A program made the translations under genes and the position numbers. Below are positions 1 to 8,863 of a stretch of DNA of 64,000 nucleotides, piece after piece. The notes beneath the pieces were generated by a model. It searched no databases and was not told the DNA's origin. It worked only from the letters and a program-made list of their open reading frames with translations. The DNA comes from Dyadobacter sp. SG02 (GTDB lineage: Bacteria > Bacteroidota > Bacteroidia > Cytophagales > Spirosomataceae), in the NCBI RefSeq assembly GCF_900109045.1, contig NZ_FNYL01000004.1, forward strand, positions 480,055 to 544,054, read 5' to 3'. Positions within the stretch are counted from its first letter, which is position 1; every line of letters begins with the position of its first letter.

Positions 1-185
1 ATATCAAAAAAGTCATTTCCTGGTACAACCTGCTTTCGAAATACACGCCCGAAGCATTTGTGGTAACCGAAGGCGAAGTAGAAACCGCTGCCGAGCCGGC
101 TGCGGAAGCTGCATCTGAGGTATCCGAAGAAGCAAAAGAAGCGCCTGCGAAAAAGGCTGCCAAAAAAGAAAAAAGCAAAGCTTAA
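1..185 (+). CDS. 3' end of an unidentified protein with an Ala/Glu/Lys-rich tail (partial)
   Basis: The window opens inside a plus-strand reading frame whose first complete codon is at position 3 and whose TAA stop is at 183-185. About 60 residues are visible. They begin with a hydrophobic/aromatic stretch (VISWYNLLSKYTPEAFVV) and end in a low-complexity Ala-Glu-Lys tail finishing KKAAKKEKSKA. Basic, alanine-rich tails of this kind occur on several Bacteroidota ribosomal and membrane-associated proteins, but nothing here identifies the family, so no function is assigned. A good intrinsic terminator follows the stop, so this gene appears to end its transcription unit before deoC. Confidence 0.7.
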   Translation, partial: IKKVISWYNLLSKYTPEAFVVTEGEVETAAEPAAEAASEVSEEAKEAPAKKAAKKEKSKA

Positions 186-207
186 ATAGTGCCTGATATT
201 ATGTGAG

Positions 208-240
208 ACCCTGCCTTTCCGGCGGGGTTTTTCCTTTTTT
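208..240 (+). terminator. Intrinsic terminator directly in front of deoC
   Basis: Stem ACCCTGCC (208-215) pairs with GGCGGGGT (221-228) around a 5-nt loop, with one G-U pair, and a T-rich tract runs to 240. It ends the upstream gene. The deoC start codon begins at 241, immediately after the T-tract. Confidence 0.8.
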
Positions 241-900
241 ATGGACAATCTCTCTTCCTACATCGACCACACGCTGCTTTCCGCAACGGCGAGCGAAACC
301 AATATCCGGAAAATCTGCGAAGAAGCCTGGATACACCAGTTCAAAGCGGTATGTATAGCGCCGGTTTACGTGCCATATGTCGTCGAAATGCTGGAATTTT
401 GTCCAATAAAAATTGAAATCGCGACGGTAATCGGTTTTCCGATGGGCTATTCGACGACCACCACAAAGGTTGCCGAAGCCACGGAAGCATTGCAGAACGG
501 CGCCACCGAGCTTGATGTGGTGATGAACCTGTCGCAATTCAAATCGATGGCTTACCTGAGCATTCGCGAGGAATTGAAACAACTCGCCGACCTCGCGCAC
601 GGGCAGAATGCATTGCTGAAAGTGATCATTGAAACGGTATCCCTCGATTCGTTCGACCTTTACACGGCTTGCGAAATCTGCGCCGAGGCGAAAGCTGATT
701 TTGTCAAAACGTCCACAGGGTTCGGTCCGGGCGGTGCGGAAGTGGAAACGGTTCGCAAAATGCGGTCGATTCTGCCTGCGGAGGTGAAAATCAAGGCTTC
801 GGGCGGCATTAAGACTTACGAACAGGCAATTGCGATGATCGAAGCCGGTGCCGCACGCATCGGTACTTCCTCGGGCGTGGCGATCGTCACCGGCGCATGA
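241..900 (+). CDS. deoC: Deoxyribose-phosphate aldolase
   Basis: Class I aldolase that cleaves 2-deoxyribose-5-phosphate to glyceraldehyde-3-phosphate and acetaldehyde, used in deoxynucleoside catabolism in the cytoplasm. The 219 residues match the usual DeoC length. Lys156 in DFVKTSTGF is the expected Schiff-base lysine, Lys185 in KASGGIK the second active-site lysine, and Asp92 lies in ELDVVMN. No in-frame ATG exists upstream, so ATG 241 is the start, although it abuts a terminator T-tract and has no visible ribosome-binding site. The stop overlaps the next gene by 4 nt (ATGA), implying translational coupling to a glycosyltransferase that has no obvious metabolic link. Confidence 0.95.
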   Translation: MDNLSSYIDHTLLSATASETNIRKICEEAWIHQFKAVCIAPVYVPYVVEMLEFCPIKIEIATVIGFPMGYSTTTTKVAEATEALQNGATELDVVMNLSQFKSMAYLSIREELKQLADLAHGQNALLKVIIETVSLDSFDLYTACEICAEAKADFVKTSTGFGPGGAEVETVRKMRSILPAEVKIKASGGIKTYEQAIAMIEAGAARIGTSSGVAIVTGA

Positions 901-2027
901 AACGCGTGCTGCTGCTCAGCACGGTGCATCCTGCGACAGACTCGCGGATTATGTACAAGATCGCGCCCTCGCTCCAAGGGCATTACGAGGTATTTTGCGC
1001 ATTGCCGGGAGTTCGAGGCGGTTTGAAGGAAAAGCTCCATTTGATTGGCCTGCCGAAATTCGAACGGCTACTGCCCAGAATTCTGCTTACACATCCTGTT
1101 GCATTGTTCAAATGCCTGTGGCTGAGGGCCCACATCGTCCACATTTTTGTGCCAGAGTTGATTCCCATCGCATTCCTTTTCCAATGGGCCGGAGCAAAAG
1201 TGATCTACGAAGTGCAGGAAAACCTGTTCAAGAAATTTGCGATCAAACGATATAATAATAGCCTGATATTCAAAAGACTATTCCATTATTTTGATAAACT
1301 GGCACGCCGGAATTTCTACTGCATTTTTACGGACGATGCCTATCTTGAAGCGTATCACGATCTGGCAAAACCGTACTCGGTTGTCCACAATTACGTATCG
1401 CTGCCGGTTATCGACTCCCACACACACGAGTGCATACGTGCGCGCGGGCACTTACGCATACCAGCGCCTGAGATTTTCTACCTGGGTGTGGTATCCATGG
1501 AGCGTTGCCTTGATACGATGATCAACGCATTGGCACTATTGAAAAACAGCTATCCCGAATGCCATTTACACTTGTTTGGGCCCGTAAGAGTGAAGAAAGC
1601 CGAGCTGGAAGCGATAGCCGGTTATCAAACAGCAAAAAATAATGTCACATTTCACGGCTATACCGATCAGAAAGCAGCATTGCGGTATGCGCGGCAGTCG
1701 GTGGCCGGCATTGCCTTGCTGAAACCCGTAGCCGATTACCCTGAATCGTTCCCGACGAAGCTGTTTGAATACATGGCACTAAAATTGCCAGTCATTACTT
1801 CCGATTTCCCGGTTTACCGGCAGATTGTGGAGCCCTCCGGGTGCGGATTCTGTATTTCTCCTTACGACGCGGAAGCACTGTGTAATGCATTGGAAAGCTG
1901 CATTACCAATGATGCAATGCGGTCGCAAATGGGAGGAAATGGCCGGAAAGCCGCGGAGACAATGTATAACTGGACGTGCGAGGGAGAAAAACTCTTGTCG
2001 TTTTATAACGACATTTTAGATTCATAA
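897..2027 (+). CDS. Glycosyltransferase, GT4-like (GT-B fold)
   Basis: Probable retaining glycosyltransferase that moves a sugar from a nucleotide donor to a surface glycan or lipid acceptor; donor and acceptor cannot be read from sequence. The 376 residues begin with a short Rossmann-like strand (KRVLLLSTVHP) typical of GT-B N-domains. The C-terminal half carries the E-x7-E motif (Glu283 and Glu291 in ESFPTKLFEYMA) of family 4 and related enzymes, followed by the usual LPVITSDFPVYRQIV segment. The start overlaps the deoC stop by 4 nt. Residues encoded near 1240-1450 use a more AT-rich stretch than the flanks. No other polysaccharide genes are adjacent. Confidence 0.85.
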   Translation: MKRVLLLSTVHPATDSRIMYKIAPSLQGHYEVFCALPGVRGGLKEKLHLIGLPKFERLLPRILLTHPVALFKCLWLRAHIVHIFVPELIPIAFLFQWAGAKVIYEVQENLFKKFAIKRYNNSLIFKRLFHYFDKLARRNFYCIFTDDAYLEAYHDLAKPYSVVHNYVSLPVIDSHTHECIRARGHLRIPAPEIFYLGVVSMERCLDTMINALALLKNSYPECHLHLFGPVRVKKAELEAIAGYQTAKNNVTFHGYTDQKAALRYARQSVAGIALLKPVADYPESFPTKLFEYMALKLPVITSDFPVYRQIVEPSGCGFCISPYDAEALCNALESCITNDAMRSQMGGNGRKAAETMYNWTCEGEKLLSFYNDILDS

Positions 2028-2168
2028 TCCTCTAATTTTCAAGAGACATTAGTATAATTATATAAATTTATTATTGAATTGTTCAAATATCAAGTGCTAC
2101 GATTTCTACGAAATATTTAACTTTCGGAATCGAAAAGAATTGTAGCTTGCGAAGTCAACTTCTCAATC

Positions 2169-3113
2169 ATGTATATTAATACGGTTAGTCATTATCTGCC
2201 AAGCGAAGTTATTGGTAATGAATATTTTACAAATCTCAACAACCTATCTAACGAGTGGATAACGGAAAGAACGGGAATCTCAGAAAGACGTAAAGCATCC
2301 GCAGACGAAAATACCTCGACCATGGCCATGAAGGCGGTCGATACATTGCTCGAAAATATCCCATACAGTAAAAACGAGATAGATCTGATCGTAGGGGCCA
2401 CTTATACGCCTTACGACACGATCGTTACGCTGGCCCACGCGGTACAGCACCAGCTTCAAATCCCCGACATTCCGGTCGTGAGCATTTCCTCCGCCTGCTC
2501 GTCGCTGCTCAATGCGATCGAGATCGTCGAAGGCTATTTCGCCATGGGCAAAGCGTCGAAGGCATTGGTAGTGGTTTCCGATCATAATACGGCCTATTAC
2601 AATGAAATGGACACCGTTTCCGGCCATTTGTGGGGCGATGGTGCTTCTGCAATGCTCATTTCCAAAGAGCGGCAGACGGAAGGCGATATGCAAATTAAAA
2701 AGCTTATAACGGGCGGCGCGGCCACCAGCGGAAAGGCTATTGAAGCGGTAGTACTACGACCCAACGACCGGGGCGTAGTGATGCCTTTCGGCCGCGATGT
2801 GTTCCAGAATGCGTGTGTATATATGCCCAAGGTAAGCCAGCGGGTATTGCAGGAATGCGGCCTGACTATCAACGACCTTGATTACCTGATCCCGCACCAG
2901 GCCAACCACCGCATCAGCCTGAACGTGATCAATACGCTGGGTATCCCTGCCGAAAAACTGATTTCGAACATCCAATACCTCGGTAACACGGGTTGCGCCG
3001 GCTGCGCGATCGCGCTTTCGGAGAATAAGGAGAAATTTAAAAAGGGCGAAAATATCGTGATCACTGTATTTGGCGGCGGCTATTCGTACGGCGCCATGTT
3101 ACTTACCATTTGA
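2169..3113 (+). CDS. 3-oxoacyl-ACP synthase III-like protein (FabH family)
   Basis: Thiolase-fold condensing enzyme. FabH proteins join an acyl-CoA to malonyl-ACP and start fatty acid chains, while FabH-like paralogs serve secondary or specialised lipid pathways. The 314 residues are family length. The catalytic triad is visible: Cys110 in SISSACSS, His in IPHQANHR, and Asn in YLGNTGCAG. The gene stands alone, separated from the glycosyltransferase by a 140-bp AT-rich gap, and is not beside acpP/fabF (about 34 kb away). It may therefore be a paralog rather than the housekeeping FabH. The N-terminal 70 codons are noticeably more AT-rich than the rest. No strong ribosome-binding site precedes the ATG. 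Confidence 0.85.
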   Translation: MYINTVSHYLPSEVIGNEYFTNLNNLSNEWITERTGISERRKASADENTSTMAMKAVDTLLENIPYSKNEIDLIVGATYTPYDTIVTLAHAVQHQLQIPDIPVVSISSACSSLLNAIEIVEGYFAMGKASKALVVVSDHNTAYYNEMDTVSGHLWGDGASAMLISKERQTEGDMQIKKLITGGAATSGKAIEAVVLRPNDRGVVMPFGRDVFQNACVYMPKVSQRVLQECGLTINDLDYLIPHQANHRISLNVINTLGIPAEKLISNIQYLGNTGCAGCAIALSENKEKFKKGENIVITVFGGGYSYGAMLLTI

Positions 3114-3133
3114 TCATCAGCATTAACCCATAA

Positions 3134-3169
3134 AAAAGCCTTCCAATTGTTACAGTTGGAAGGCTTTTC
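3134..3169. terminator. Bidirectional terminator between convergent genes
   Basis: A long stem (AAAAGCCTTCCAA with TTGGAAGGCTTTT, inner arms ATTG/AGTT partly paired) with A-tract on one side and T-tract on the other. It sits between the FabH-like gene and the convergent M1 peptidase gene and can serve both. Confidence 0.9.
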
Positions 3170-3184
3170 TGTTGTTATGAATGC

Positions 3185-5185
3185 TTAGTTCACATCCGGC
3201 TCGGCATTGTAAGAAGCCGGTTTCCATACATTGTTCTCTGGATTGATATCCGGGAAACTGTGCTCCGGATCGATCGTTACCGCGCGGATAGGTCCCTGCG
3301 TAGCCGCTTTGAAGGTCCACGCGCCGCCGCGTTGCCAGATTTCCACCGGCAATTCAACGCGCGTTTTCTTACCGCTTACTTCTTCGATATCCACTTTCAC
3401 CGGCATGGCCATCTGATCGAGGTTTTCGATGGTAATGTAAGAGCCCTTTTGCGGGTTTTGCTCCACATAAGCTACTTCCTTCACCGACTGGTCGAGCTTA
3501 TAATTCTCGAAGAACCAACCTTTCCAAAACCAGCCCAGGTCTTCACCAGCCGCGTCCTCGATGGTACGGAAGAAATCGTAAGGCGTCGGATGCTTGAATG
3601 CCCAGCGCTGCACGTAAATTTTGAACGCATAGTCGAAACGGTCCTTTCCGAGGATTTGCTCGCGTAGCATTTTAAGGCCCAATGCAGGCTTGTAATAGGC
3701 TTCCCAGCCCAGGTTTACGGCTTGTACCACATCAGGGATTGTCATGATCGGGTCTGCTTTCGGGCGGAAGATCATCGGCGCCAGGCGGTGCATATCGTTC
3801 ATCTGGGTCGTTTTATACTCGCCATTGTTGAAGTTATCGCCCGACAGGAAGTTGATGAACGTGTTAAAACCTTCATCCATCCACGCATATTTGCGCTCGT
3901 TGTTACCCACTATCATCGGGAACCAGTTATGGCCGAACTCATGGTCGGTTACGCCCCACAAGTCGTCCTTGCGGCTTTTGCTGCTGCAAAAAACGATCCC
4001 CGGATATTCCATACCACCCACGATACCGGCCACATTGGTCGCCACAGCGTAGGTATATTCATGTACATAATTGGAATAGAACTCGATACAGCCTTTCACA
4101 TACTCCGTCGAGCGGCCCCAGCCTTCGAGCCCGCCATCCTCAGCCGGGTATACCGACTGCGCCAATGCGGTTTTGCCCTTCGGCAGGTTCATACGCGCCG
4201 CATCCCACACAAATGCTTTGGAAGTAGCCCACGCGATATCGCGCGCCTGCACGCAACGGAAGCGCCAAGTTAACGTACCCGATTGTTTCGGACGCGTATT
4301 CGGGTTGGTAACTTCTTCCGCGCTGCGGATCACGACGGTCTGGTCGCTTTTGGCGGCGTCAGCCAGTCTTTTACGTTGTTCGGCGGTGAGGACTTCATTC
4401 GGATTGAGCAATTCGCCCGATCCTACTACGATATGGTCCCAGGGAACAGTCACATTGTATTCAAAATCACCATACTCGAGGTAAAACTCGCCTGCGCCCA
4501 GGTAGGGAAGCAGGTTCCAGCCTTCGATATCGTCGAAAACCGCTACGCGAGGGTACCATTGGGCCATTTCGTACACGATACCATTTTTGGTTTCGAGCGT
4601 TCCCATGCGGTCGGAGCCGTATTCAGGGACTTTGAATGAATAAGCCAGCTTGATTTTGATCGCATCGCCATTGGCTTTCACCGGCGTTTTGAGCCTGATT
4701 TGCATCCGCGTGTCGACAACTTTGTACTCCGCATCCACGAATGCGCCCTTACCTTGCTGAACAGTTACGGATCTGATGGAATCACCTCCATCGAAGCCCA
4801 TATTGCCGAAACGGCCACCGGTAACCGGCGTGGTTTGAGCGCCTCTGGAATGGCTGCCGAATGCATTCTGATCGAGTTGCAGCCAGATAAATTCCAGGTT
4901 TTCAGGACTGTTGTTTTTATAGGTAAGCTCTACTTCCCCGCTCACGGTCCCTTTCTCCTCTTCGAGCGCTACGTTGATCTTGTAATCGGCGCGGTTCTGC
5001 CAGTATTTGGGGCCAGGGGCTCCACTTCCCGTCCGGTATTCGTTGCCGGGCTGGAAGTTGAAAAGCGGGTGAAAGAGCACGTGCGCATCATATTTCACCT
5101 TCTCCGCCTCCTGTGCGATAGCGTTGTTGAAGAAGCCCAGGCTGCTCATTGCAATGACGCCCAGACGAAATACTGAAATTTTCAT
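3185..5185 (-). CDS. Secreted M1 family metallopeptidase (aminopeptidase-like)
   Basis: Zinc peptidase of the gluzincin M1 family, which removes N-terminal residues from peptides. A signal peptide is present (residues 1-25, cleavage after NAIAQ), so it acts in the periplasm or outside. The zinc site is complete: His415, Glu416, His419 in HEFGH and Glu438 eighteen residues later in WMDEGFN. The exopeptidase motif normally reading GAMEN is GGMEYP here (390-395), so Asn is replaced by Tyr, which may alter N-terminal substrate recognition. At 666 residues it is close to Bacteroidota M1 paralogs and shorter than E. coli PepN. The divergent neighbour is meaB. Confidence 0.92.
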   Translation of the reverse strand: MKISVFRLGVIAMSSLGFFNNAIAQEAEKVKYDAHVLFHPLFNFQPGNEYRTGSGAPGPKYWQNRADYKINVALEEEKGTVSGEVELTYKNNSPENLEFIWLQLDQNAFGSHSRGAQTTPVTGGRFGNMGFDGGDSIRSVTVQQGKGAFVDAEYKVVDTRMQIRLKTPVKANGDAIKIKLAYSFKVPEYGSDRMGTLETKNGIVYEMAQWYPRVAVFDDIEGWNLLPYLGAGEFYLEYGDFEYNVTVPWDHIVVGSGELLNPNEVLTAEQRKRLADAAKSDQTVVIRSAEEVTNPNTRPKQSGTLTWRFRCVQARDIAWATSKAFVWDAARMNLPKGKTALAQSVYPAEDGGLEGWGRSTEYVKGCIEFYSNYVHEYTYAVATNVAGIVGGMEYPGIVFCSSKSRKDDLWGVTDHEFGHNWFPMIVGNNERKYAWMDEGFNTFINFLSGDNFNNGEYKTTQMNDMHRLAPMIFRPKADPIMTIPDVVQAVNLGWEAYYKPALGLKMLREQILGKDRFDYAFKIYVQRWAFKHPTPYDFFRTIEDAAGEDLGWFWKGWFFENYKLDQSVKEVAYVEQNPQKGSYITIENLDQMAMPVKVDIEEVSGKKTRVELPVEIWQRGGAWTFKAATQGPIRAVTIDPEHSFPDINPENNVWKPASYNAEPDVN

Positions 5186-5318
5186 TATAATGGTTAAAAA
5201 TTGGAAATATTGGGTTGTAAACGAGCAATATACACCTTTTCACCTGTTTTAGGAGAAAAAGTTTCCATTTTAGCGACAGACAACGCCGTTTGTCTGCCGA
5301 GGTAAAAATATTCACCCA

Positions 5319-6338
5319 ATGCGCCAGCGACTGTCTGTTGAAACATATGCCAGGGGCGTCCTCGCGGGCGACCGCACTACGCTTAGCCGCGCGATCACGA
5401 TCATCGAAAGCAGCCTGGCCGACGACCGGAAACTGGCTTCGCAAATCCTGCAAAATATCCTGCCGCATGCCGGCAAATCGATCCGCATTGGCATTACCGG
5501 CGTGCCCGGCGTAGGGAAAAGCACATTCATCGAAGCATTTGGCACTTACCTTACTGCGCTGGGCAAGCGGGTAGCCGTGCTGGCAGTCGACCCGAGCAGC
5601 AAACAATCGGGCGGAAGCATATTAGGTGATAAAACACGGATGGAGAAGCTCGCGCGCGACCCGCGTGCGTACATCCGCCCCTCGCCTACGAACCTCTCGC
5701 TCGGGGGCGTCGCGCGGCATACGCGCGAGGCAATCCTGCTGTGCGAGGCGGCGGGTTATGATATTATATTGGTTGAAACGGTTGGTGTAGGCCAGTCGGA
5801 AACGCTTGTGAAGGGTATGACCGATTTTTTCCTGCTCCTCATGCTCGCAGGCGCGGGCGATGAATTGCAGGGTATTAAAAAGGGCATTATGGAAATGGTC
5901 GATGCCGTGGCTGTCAACAAGGCCGATAGCGGCAATGAAGGCGCGGTTGCGAAAGCCGTTTCGGAATATCGCCAGGCCTTGCACCTTTTTCCTGAAACCG
6001 CTTCCCGGGTACCGGTCCAGGTTGTCGCCTGTTCGGCGTTGGAAGGTGTTGGAATGGAGCCGATCTGGAAACTGATCTCAGATTTCCATGCGCGAACTTC
6101 TGAAAGCGGATTTTTACAACAAAACAGACAGTTTCAAAGAACAGAATGGCTCCACGAACAGATCCGGCAATCATTGGAAGATCAGTTTTATGAAAATGAT
6201 CTGGTAAGGCAGCACATTGCCTCCGCCGACGAAGCGGTACGAACCGGCGAAAAGCTGCCCGAAGAAGCGGCAGCCGATTTGATCGGGCTTTTTCTCCGGA
6301 GTACCATTCAAACCCCAAAAAATTCCGCTAAGTCATAA
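5319..6338 (+). CDS. meaB: Methylmalonyl-CoA mutase-associated GTPase MeaB
   Basis: G3E-family P-loop GTPase that guards adenosylcobalamin loading into methylmalonyl-CoA mutase and protects the enzyme from inactivation. The 339 residues include the Walker A motif GVPGVGKST at 61-69, a DPSSKQSGGSILGDKTRM segment typical of the ArgK/MeaB subfamily, and a VETVGVGQSE switch region followed by NKAD base recognition. The mutase subunits are not in this window, so they must be encoded elsewhere. ATG 5319 is preferred because the next conserved helix begins immediately. The gap to the divergent peptidase is 133 bp and holds the control regions of both genes. Confidence 0.93.
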   Translation: MRQRLSVETYARGVLAGDRTTLSRAITIIESSLADDRKLASQILQNILPHAGKSIRIGITGVPGVGKSTFIEAFGTYLTALGKRVAVLAVDPSSKQSGGSILGDKTRMEKLARDPRAYIRPSPTNLSLGGVARHTREAILLCEAAGYDIILVETVGVGQSETLVKGMTDFFLLLMLAGAGDELQGIKKGIMEMVDAVAVNKADSGNEGAVAKAVSEYRQALHLFPETASRVPVQVVACSALEGVGMEPIWKLISDFHARTSESGFLQQNRQFQRTEWLHEQIRQSLEDQFYENDLVRQHIASADEAVRTGEKLPEEAAADLIGLFLRSTIQTPKNSAKS

Positions 6339-6431
6339 AACTTCCCGGCAAAAGGCATTTTTCACTAAGTTTGATCGTTAAAACTAACGCGAATCAAACT
6401 CTATTGATCTTAACTATCTAAGTTCTCAACT

Positions 6432-6908
6432 ATGAAAAAAGCCTACACCCTCAGCAAGACCTCCTTGCTAGCCATGCTGATGATTCTTTCAGTTGTTTTT
6501 GCTTGTAAGGACGACAAAGATGAACCTACTCCGCCGACAAGCACCGATCCCATCGTAGCGACATGGCAACTTACTGCCGTTGCAGCAGCTCCCGGATCTA
6601 CGCTGCCTCTTGACCCTGTGACCGCCGTCCCGTGTTTATACAGCTTAAAATTGACTTTTAAGGCTGACTATAACATTACAACTGCAGATTGCCCAACTGC
6701 TGTGACGCTCATCAATTCAGTTATCCCCATTAGTGGAGCTAAATGGGAGGTTAAGGATGGCAATTTGATATTGAAGGACAGTTCGAATAATACTAAGTCT
6801 TTCAAATACACACTGAATGGATCAGATTTGGAAGTTGCGGTTGACGACGCTGCGGTTATTCCAGGATCACCGGCCATTGACGTCGTATTGAAATTCAAAA
6901 AAGTATAA
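6432..6908 (+). CDS. Lipocalin-like lipoprotein
   Basis: Small predicted lipoprotein of 158 residues. The N-terminus has a basic n-region, a hydrophobic core and the lipobox VFAC with Cys25 as the acylation site, followed by an acidic and proline-rich linker (KDDKDEPTPP). The mature part begins IVATWQLTAV and continues as alternating beta strands, ending VLKFKKV. This resembles lipocalin-like domains that are abundant as lipoproteins in Bacteroidota, but the ligand is unknown. It is a single-gene unit with a strong terminator immediately downstream. Confidence 0.75.
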   Translation: MKKAYTLSKTSLLAMLMILSVVFACKDDKDEPTPPTSTDPIVATWQLTAVAAAPGSTLPLDPVTAVPCLYSLKLTFKADYNITTADCPTAVTLINSVIPISGAKWEVKDGNLILKDSSNNTKSFKYTLNGSDLEVAVDDAAVIPGSPAIDVVLKFKKV

Positions 6909-6926
6909 TATCCTCAAAATACATAA

Positions 6927-6960
6927 TGAAAGAGCCGGGCTTCTCAGTCCGGCTCTTTCA
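6927..6960. terminator. Bidirectional terminator
   Basis: Perfect 12-bp stem TGAAAGAGCCGG (6927-6938) with CCGGCTCTTTCA (6949-6960). It abuts the stop codon of the convergent minus-strand gene at 6961 and lies 19 nt after the lipoprotein stop. Confidence 0.85.
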
Positions 6961-7395
6961 TTATCCGCTGGTGTGGTCGCAAACGATCAGCCATTTGCCT
7001 TTGATCTTTTTGAACAAAAGCGTATAATGCCCTTCGAGATCGCCTTTTTCAGGTCGTGTCAAATGAAATTTCCCGACTACAAAAGCAACGTCACGACCGG
7101 GAAATGAGAAATTGAGAAAGCTGAATTTCAATGTACCCATCGTCGCACGGTCGGGATAGCGTTTGAGATAACCCTCGTAAGTAGGCTTGTAACCGTAAGT
7201 AATGCCCGCTTTGCCGACAAACATCAGTGAATCGGATTCCCAGTAACCATTCATGAACGACTGAATATCCCCTTTGTTCCAATCCGCCTCCTGCCGTTTC
7301 AGGATGCCCAGTATCTCGTCCTTGTCGCTCGCCGACTGCGCCTTTGCCATGAAAGCACCGCCGATCAGAATGAGGGTAAAAAGCCAGTTTCTCAT
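6961..7395 (-). CDS. Secreted SnoaL-like / DUF4440 (NTF2-fold) protein
   Basis: Likely exported NTF2-like protein of 144 residues. The reading frame stays open further upstream, but ATG 7395 is chosen because it starts a clean signal peptide (MRNWLFTLILIGGAFMAKAQ). The mature sequence shows the DUF4440 pattern: an ILKRQEADWNKGDI helix, then FMNGYWESDSLMFVG, then TYEGYLKRYPD and late beta strands ending GKWLIVCDHTSG. Members bind small ligands or act as unspecific isomerase-like folds; no catalytic activity can be assigned. Confidence 0.8.
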   Translation of the reverse strand: MRNWLFTLILIGGAFMAKAQSASDKDEILGILKRQEADWNKGDIQSFMNGYWESDSLMFVGKAGITYGYKPTYEGYLKRYPDRATMGTLKFSFLNFSFPGRDVAFVVGKFHLTRPEKGDLEGHYTLLFKKIKGKWLIVCDHTSG

Positions 7396-7497
7396 ATTTT
7401 TTATGGATTTTTGTAATGCAATTGACGATTCTAAATATAACGGAAAGATCGGCGCCGGGAAAAGGCGCATTGCCGAATTATCATTGATCCAGCAGGT

Positions 7498-7617
7498 ATG
7501 GCCAAGTTCGAAAGCATTTTCAAGAAAATCGACCGTCAGAAATATCCTTTTGTGGATGGTTTGTATTACCTGTTCATCATTGTTTTTCTTCTCATTCTGT
7601 TCCTATTTTTTGCCTGA
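7498..7617 (+). CDS. Small single-span membrane protein, 39 aa
   Basis: A short ORF with ATG at 7498 and TGA at 7615-7617. The product starts with a basic amphipathic segment (MAKFESIFKKIDRQKYPFV) followed by a hydrophobic helix of about 20 residues rich in Phe, Leu and Ile and ending LFFA. This is a typical single-pass small membrane protein. It ends 3 nt before the GTG start of the lipid kinase, so the two are probably co-translated. It is too short for normal gene callers. Function is unknown; a role in placing the kinase at the membrane is only a guess. Confidence 0.6.
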   Translation: MAKFESIFKKIDRQKYPFVDGLYYLFIIVFLLILFLFFA

Positions 7618-7620
7618 CCA

Positions 7621-8496
7621 GTGACCCATCCTTATTTATTTATACTGAATCCCAATTCGGGCACCTCGATCGGCAAGAACAGTGCGGCGGTACGCGAGCG
7701 AATCCATTCCGTGGCAAACAAAAATGCCGGTCATGCCCAAATCCTCTTCACGGAGGAGCGCGCACACGCGACCGAGCTCGTGCGCGAGCACATGCACGCG
7801 GAGAAATGGAAGGCCATCGTGGCTGTCGGCGGCGATGGTACAGTGAACGAGATCGCCAAGCCACTTGTAGGTACCAATATCCCGATCGGTATCCTGCCGC
7901 TTGGTTCCGGTAATGGACTCGCGAGGCACCTGGGTCTTCCGCTGACATTGGACGCGGCCCTGAAACGGCTCTTCGAAGGGCAACCTATGACGATCGACAG
8001 CGCCGAATTGAATGGTATACCTTTCTTCTGCACGGCCGGAATGGGCTTTGACGCTTACGTGGGGCATTTGTTCAGCCAGCAAAAAGCGCGGGGGTTGCTT
8101 ACTTATGTGAATGTATCGTTCAGGGCATATTGGTCCTATAAACCGCAGTCGTTCCGGCTCAACGGAGTGGAAAAGCAGGCATTCTCGCTTTCATTTGCCA
8201 ATGCAGGGCAGTTTGGTAATAATGCATGGGTAGCCCCGAAAGCCGATTTGCAGGATGGCCAGCTCGATGTGTGTACAATTAGCCCCTTCCCACAATGGTA
8301 TGGCACCGCGCTGGCGTACGGATTGTTTACCAAGCAATTGAAACAATCTACCTACATCGATTACCAACGCGCTACGCAGGCAATAGTAGAAACCGACACG
8401 CCGCCCATGATCCATTACGACGGCGAACCGCTGCAACTGGATACGACGCGAATCGAAGTGAAAATAAAGCCGGGAAGCCTGAATGTGATTGTCTGA
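7621..8496 (+). CDS. Diacylglycerol kinase family lipid kinase (YegS/BmrU-like)
   Basis: Predicted soluble lipid kinase of the DAGK catalytic-domain family, which phosphorylates diacylglycerol or related lipids with ATP at the membrane surface. The 291 residues contain the nucleotide-binding LNPNSG near the start, GGDGTVNE with GGDGT at 70-74, and LPLGSGNGLARHLGLP. The start is a GTG; the conserved FILNPNSG motif begins about 7 codons later, leaving no room for a later start. Only 3 nt separate it from the small membrane ORF upstream, and 21 nt from the SUI1 gene downstream, suggesting one operon. Confidence 0.9.
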   Translation: MTHPYLFILNPNSGTSIGKNSAAVRERIHSVANKNAGHAQILFTEERAHATELVREHMHAEKWKAIVAVGGDGTVNEIAKPLVGTNIPIGILPLGSGNGLARHLGLPLTLDAALKRLFEGQPMTIDSAELNGIPFFCTAGMGFDAYVGHLFSQQKARGLLTYVNVSFRAYWSYKPQSFRLNGVEKQAFSLSFANAGQFGNNAWVAPKADLQDGQLDVCTISPFPQWYGTALAYGLFTKQLKQSTYIDYQRATQAIVETDTPPMIHYDGEPLQLDTTRIEVKIKPGSLNVIV

Positions 8497-8517
8497 TTTC
8501 CCATAACATTTGAAAAT

Positions 8518-8850
8518 ATGTCAAAGAAAAACCGCTCTGGCATTGTGTATTCCACCAATCCGGAGTTTGAATACAACGACCAGGAAGATGAGGCCGAAAC
8601 CCTGGCCCCGCAGCAGCAGGACCTCCGCATCTGGCTCGATCGCAAAGGCGGCGGCAAGGTGATTACCGTCGTGAAAGGGTTTATCGGAACCGTTGCGGAC
8701 CTGGAAACGCTCGGTAAGCAGCTGAAAGGCCTCTGCGGCAGCGGCGGTACGGTAAAGGACGGCGAAGTCCAGATCCAGGGCGATCACCGCGACAAGGTCA
8801 TTGCCTGGCTGACCAGCAAAAGCTATAAAGCCAAAAAAGCCGGAGGGTAG
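8518..8850 (+). CDS. SUI1/eIF1-like translation initiation factor (YciH family)
   Basis: Homolog of archaeal/eukaryal initiation factor 1, whose bacterial YciH versions influence start-site fidelity and translation of particular mRNAs. The 110 residues have a variable acidic N-terminus and the SUI1 core from about 38 onward: RKGGGKVITVVKGF, then ETLGKQLKGLCGSGGTVKDG and IQGDHRDKVIAWL. It follows the lipid kinase by 21 nt. The TAG stop lies inside the loop of the downstream terminator hairpin, so the last codons are part of the terminator stem. Confidence 0.9.
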   Translation: MSKKNRSGIVYSTNPEFEYNDQEDEAETLAPQQQDLRIWLDRKGGGKVITVVKGFIGTVADLETLGKQLKGLCGSGGTVKDGEVQIQGDHRDKVIAWLTSKSYKAKKAGG

Positions 8851-8861
8851 CTCCGGCTTTT
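8835..8861. terminator. Terminator overlapping the SUI1 stop codon
   Basis: Stem AAAAGCCGGAG (8835-8845) and CTCCGGCTTTT (8851-8861), perfect over 11 bp, with the SUI1 stop codon in the 5-nt loop. It can act in both directions and also ends the convergent gene whose stop is at 8864. Confidence 0.85.
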
Positions 8862-8863
8862 GG

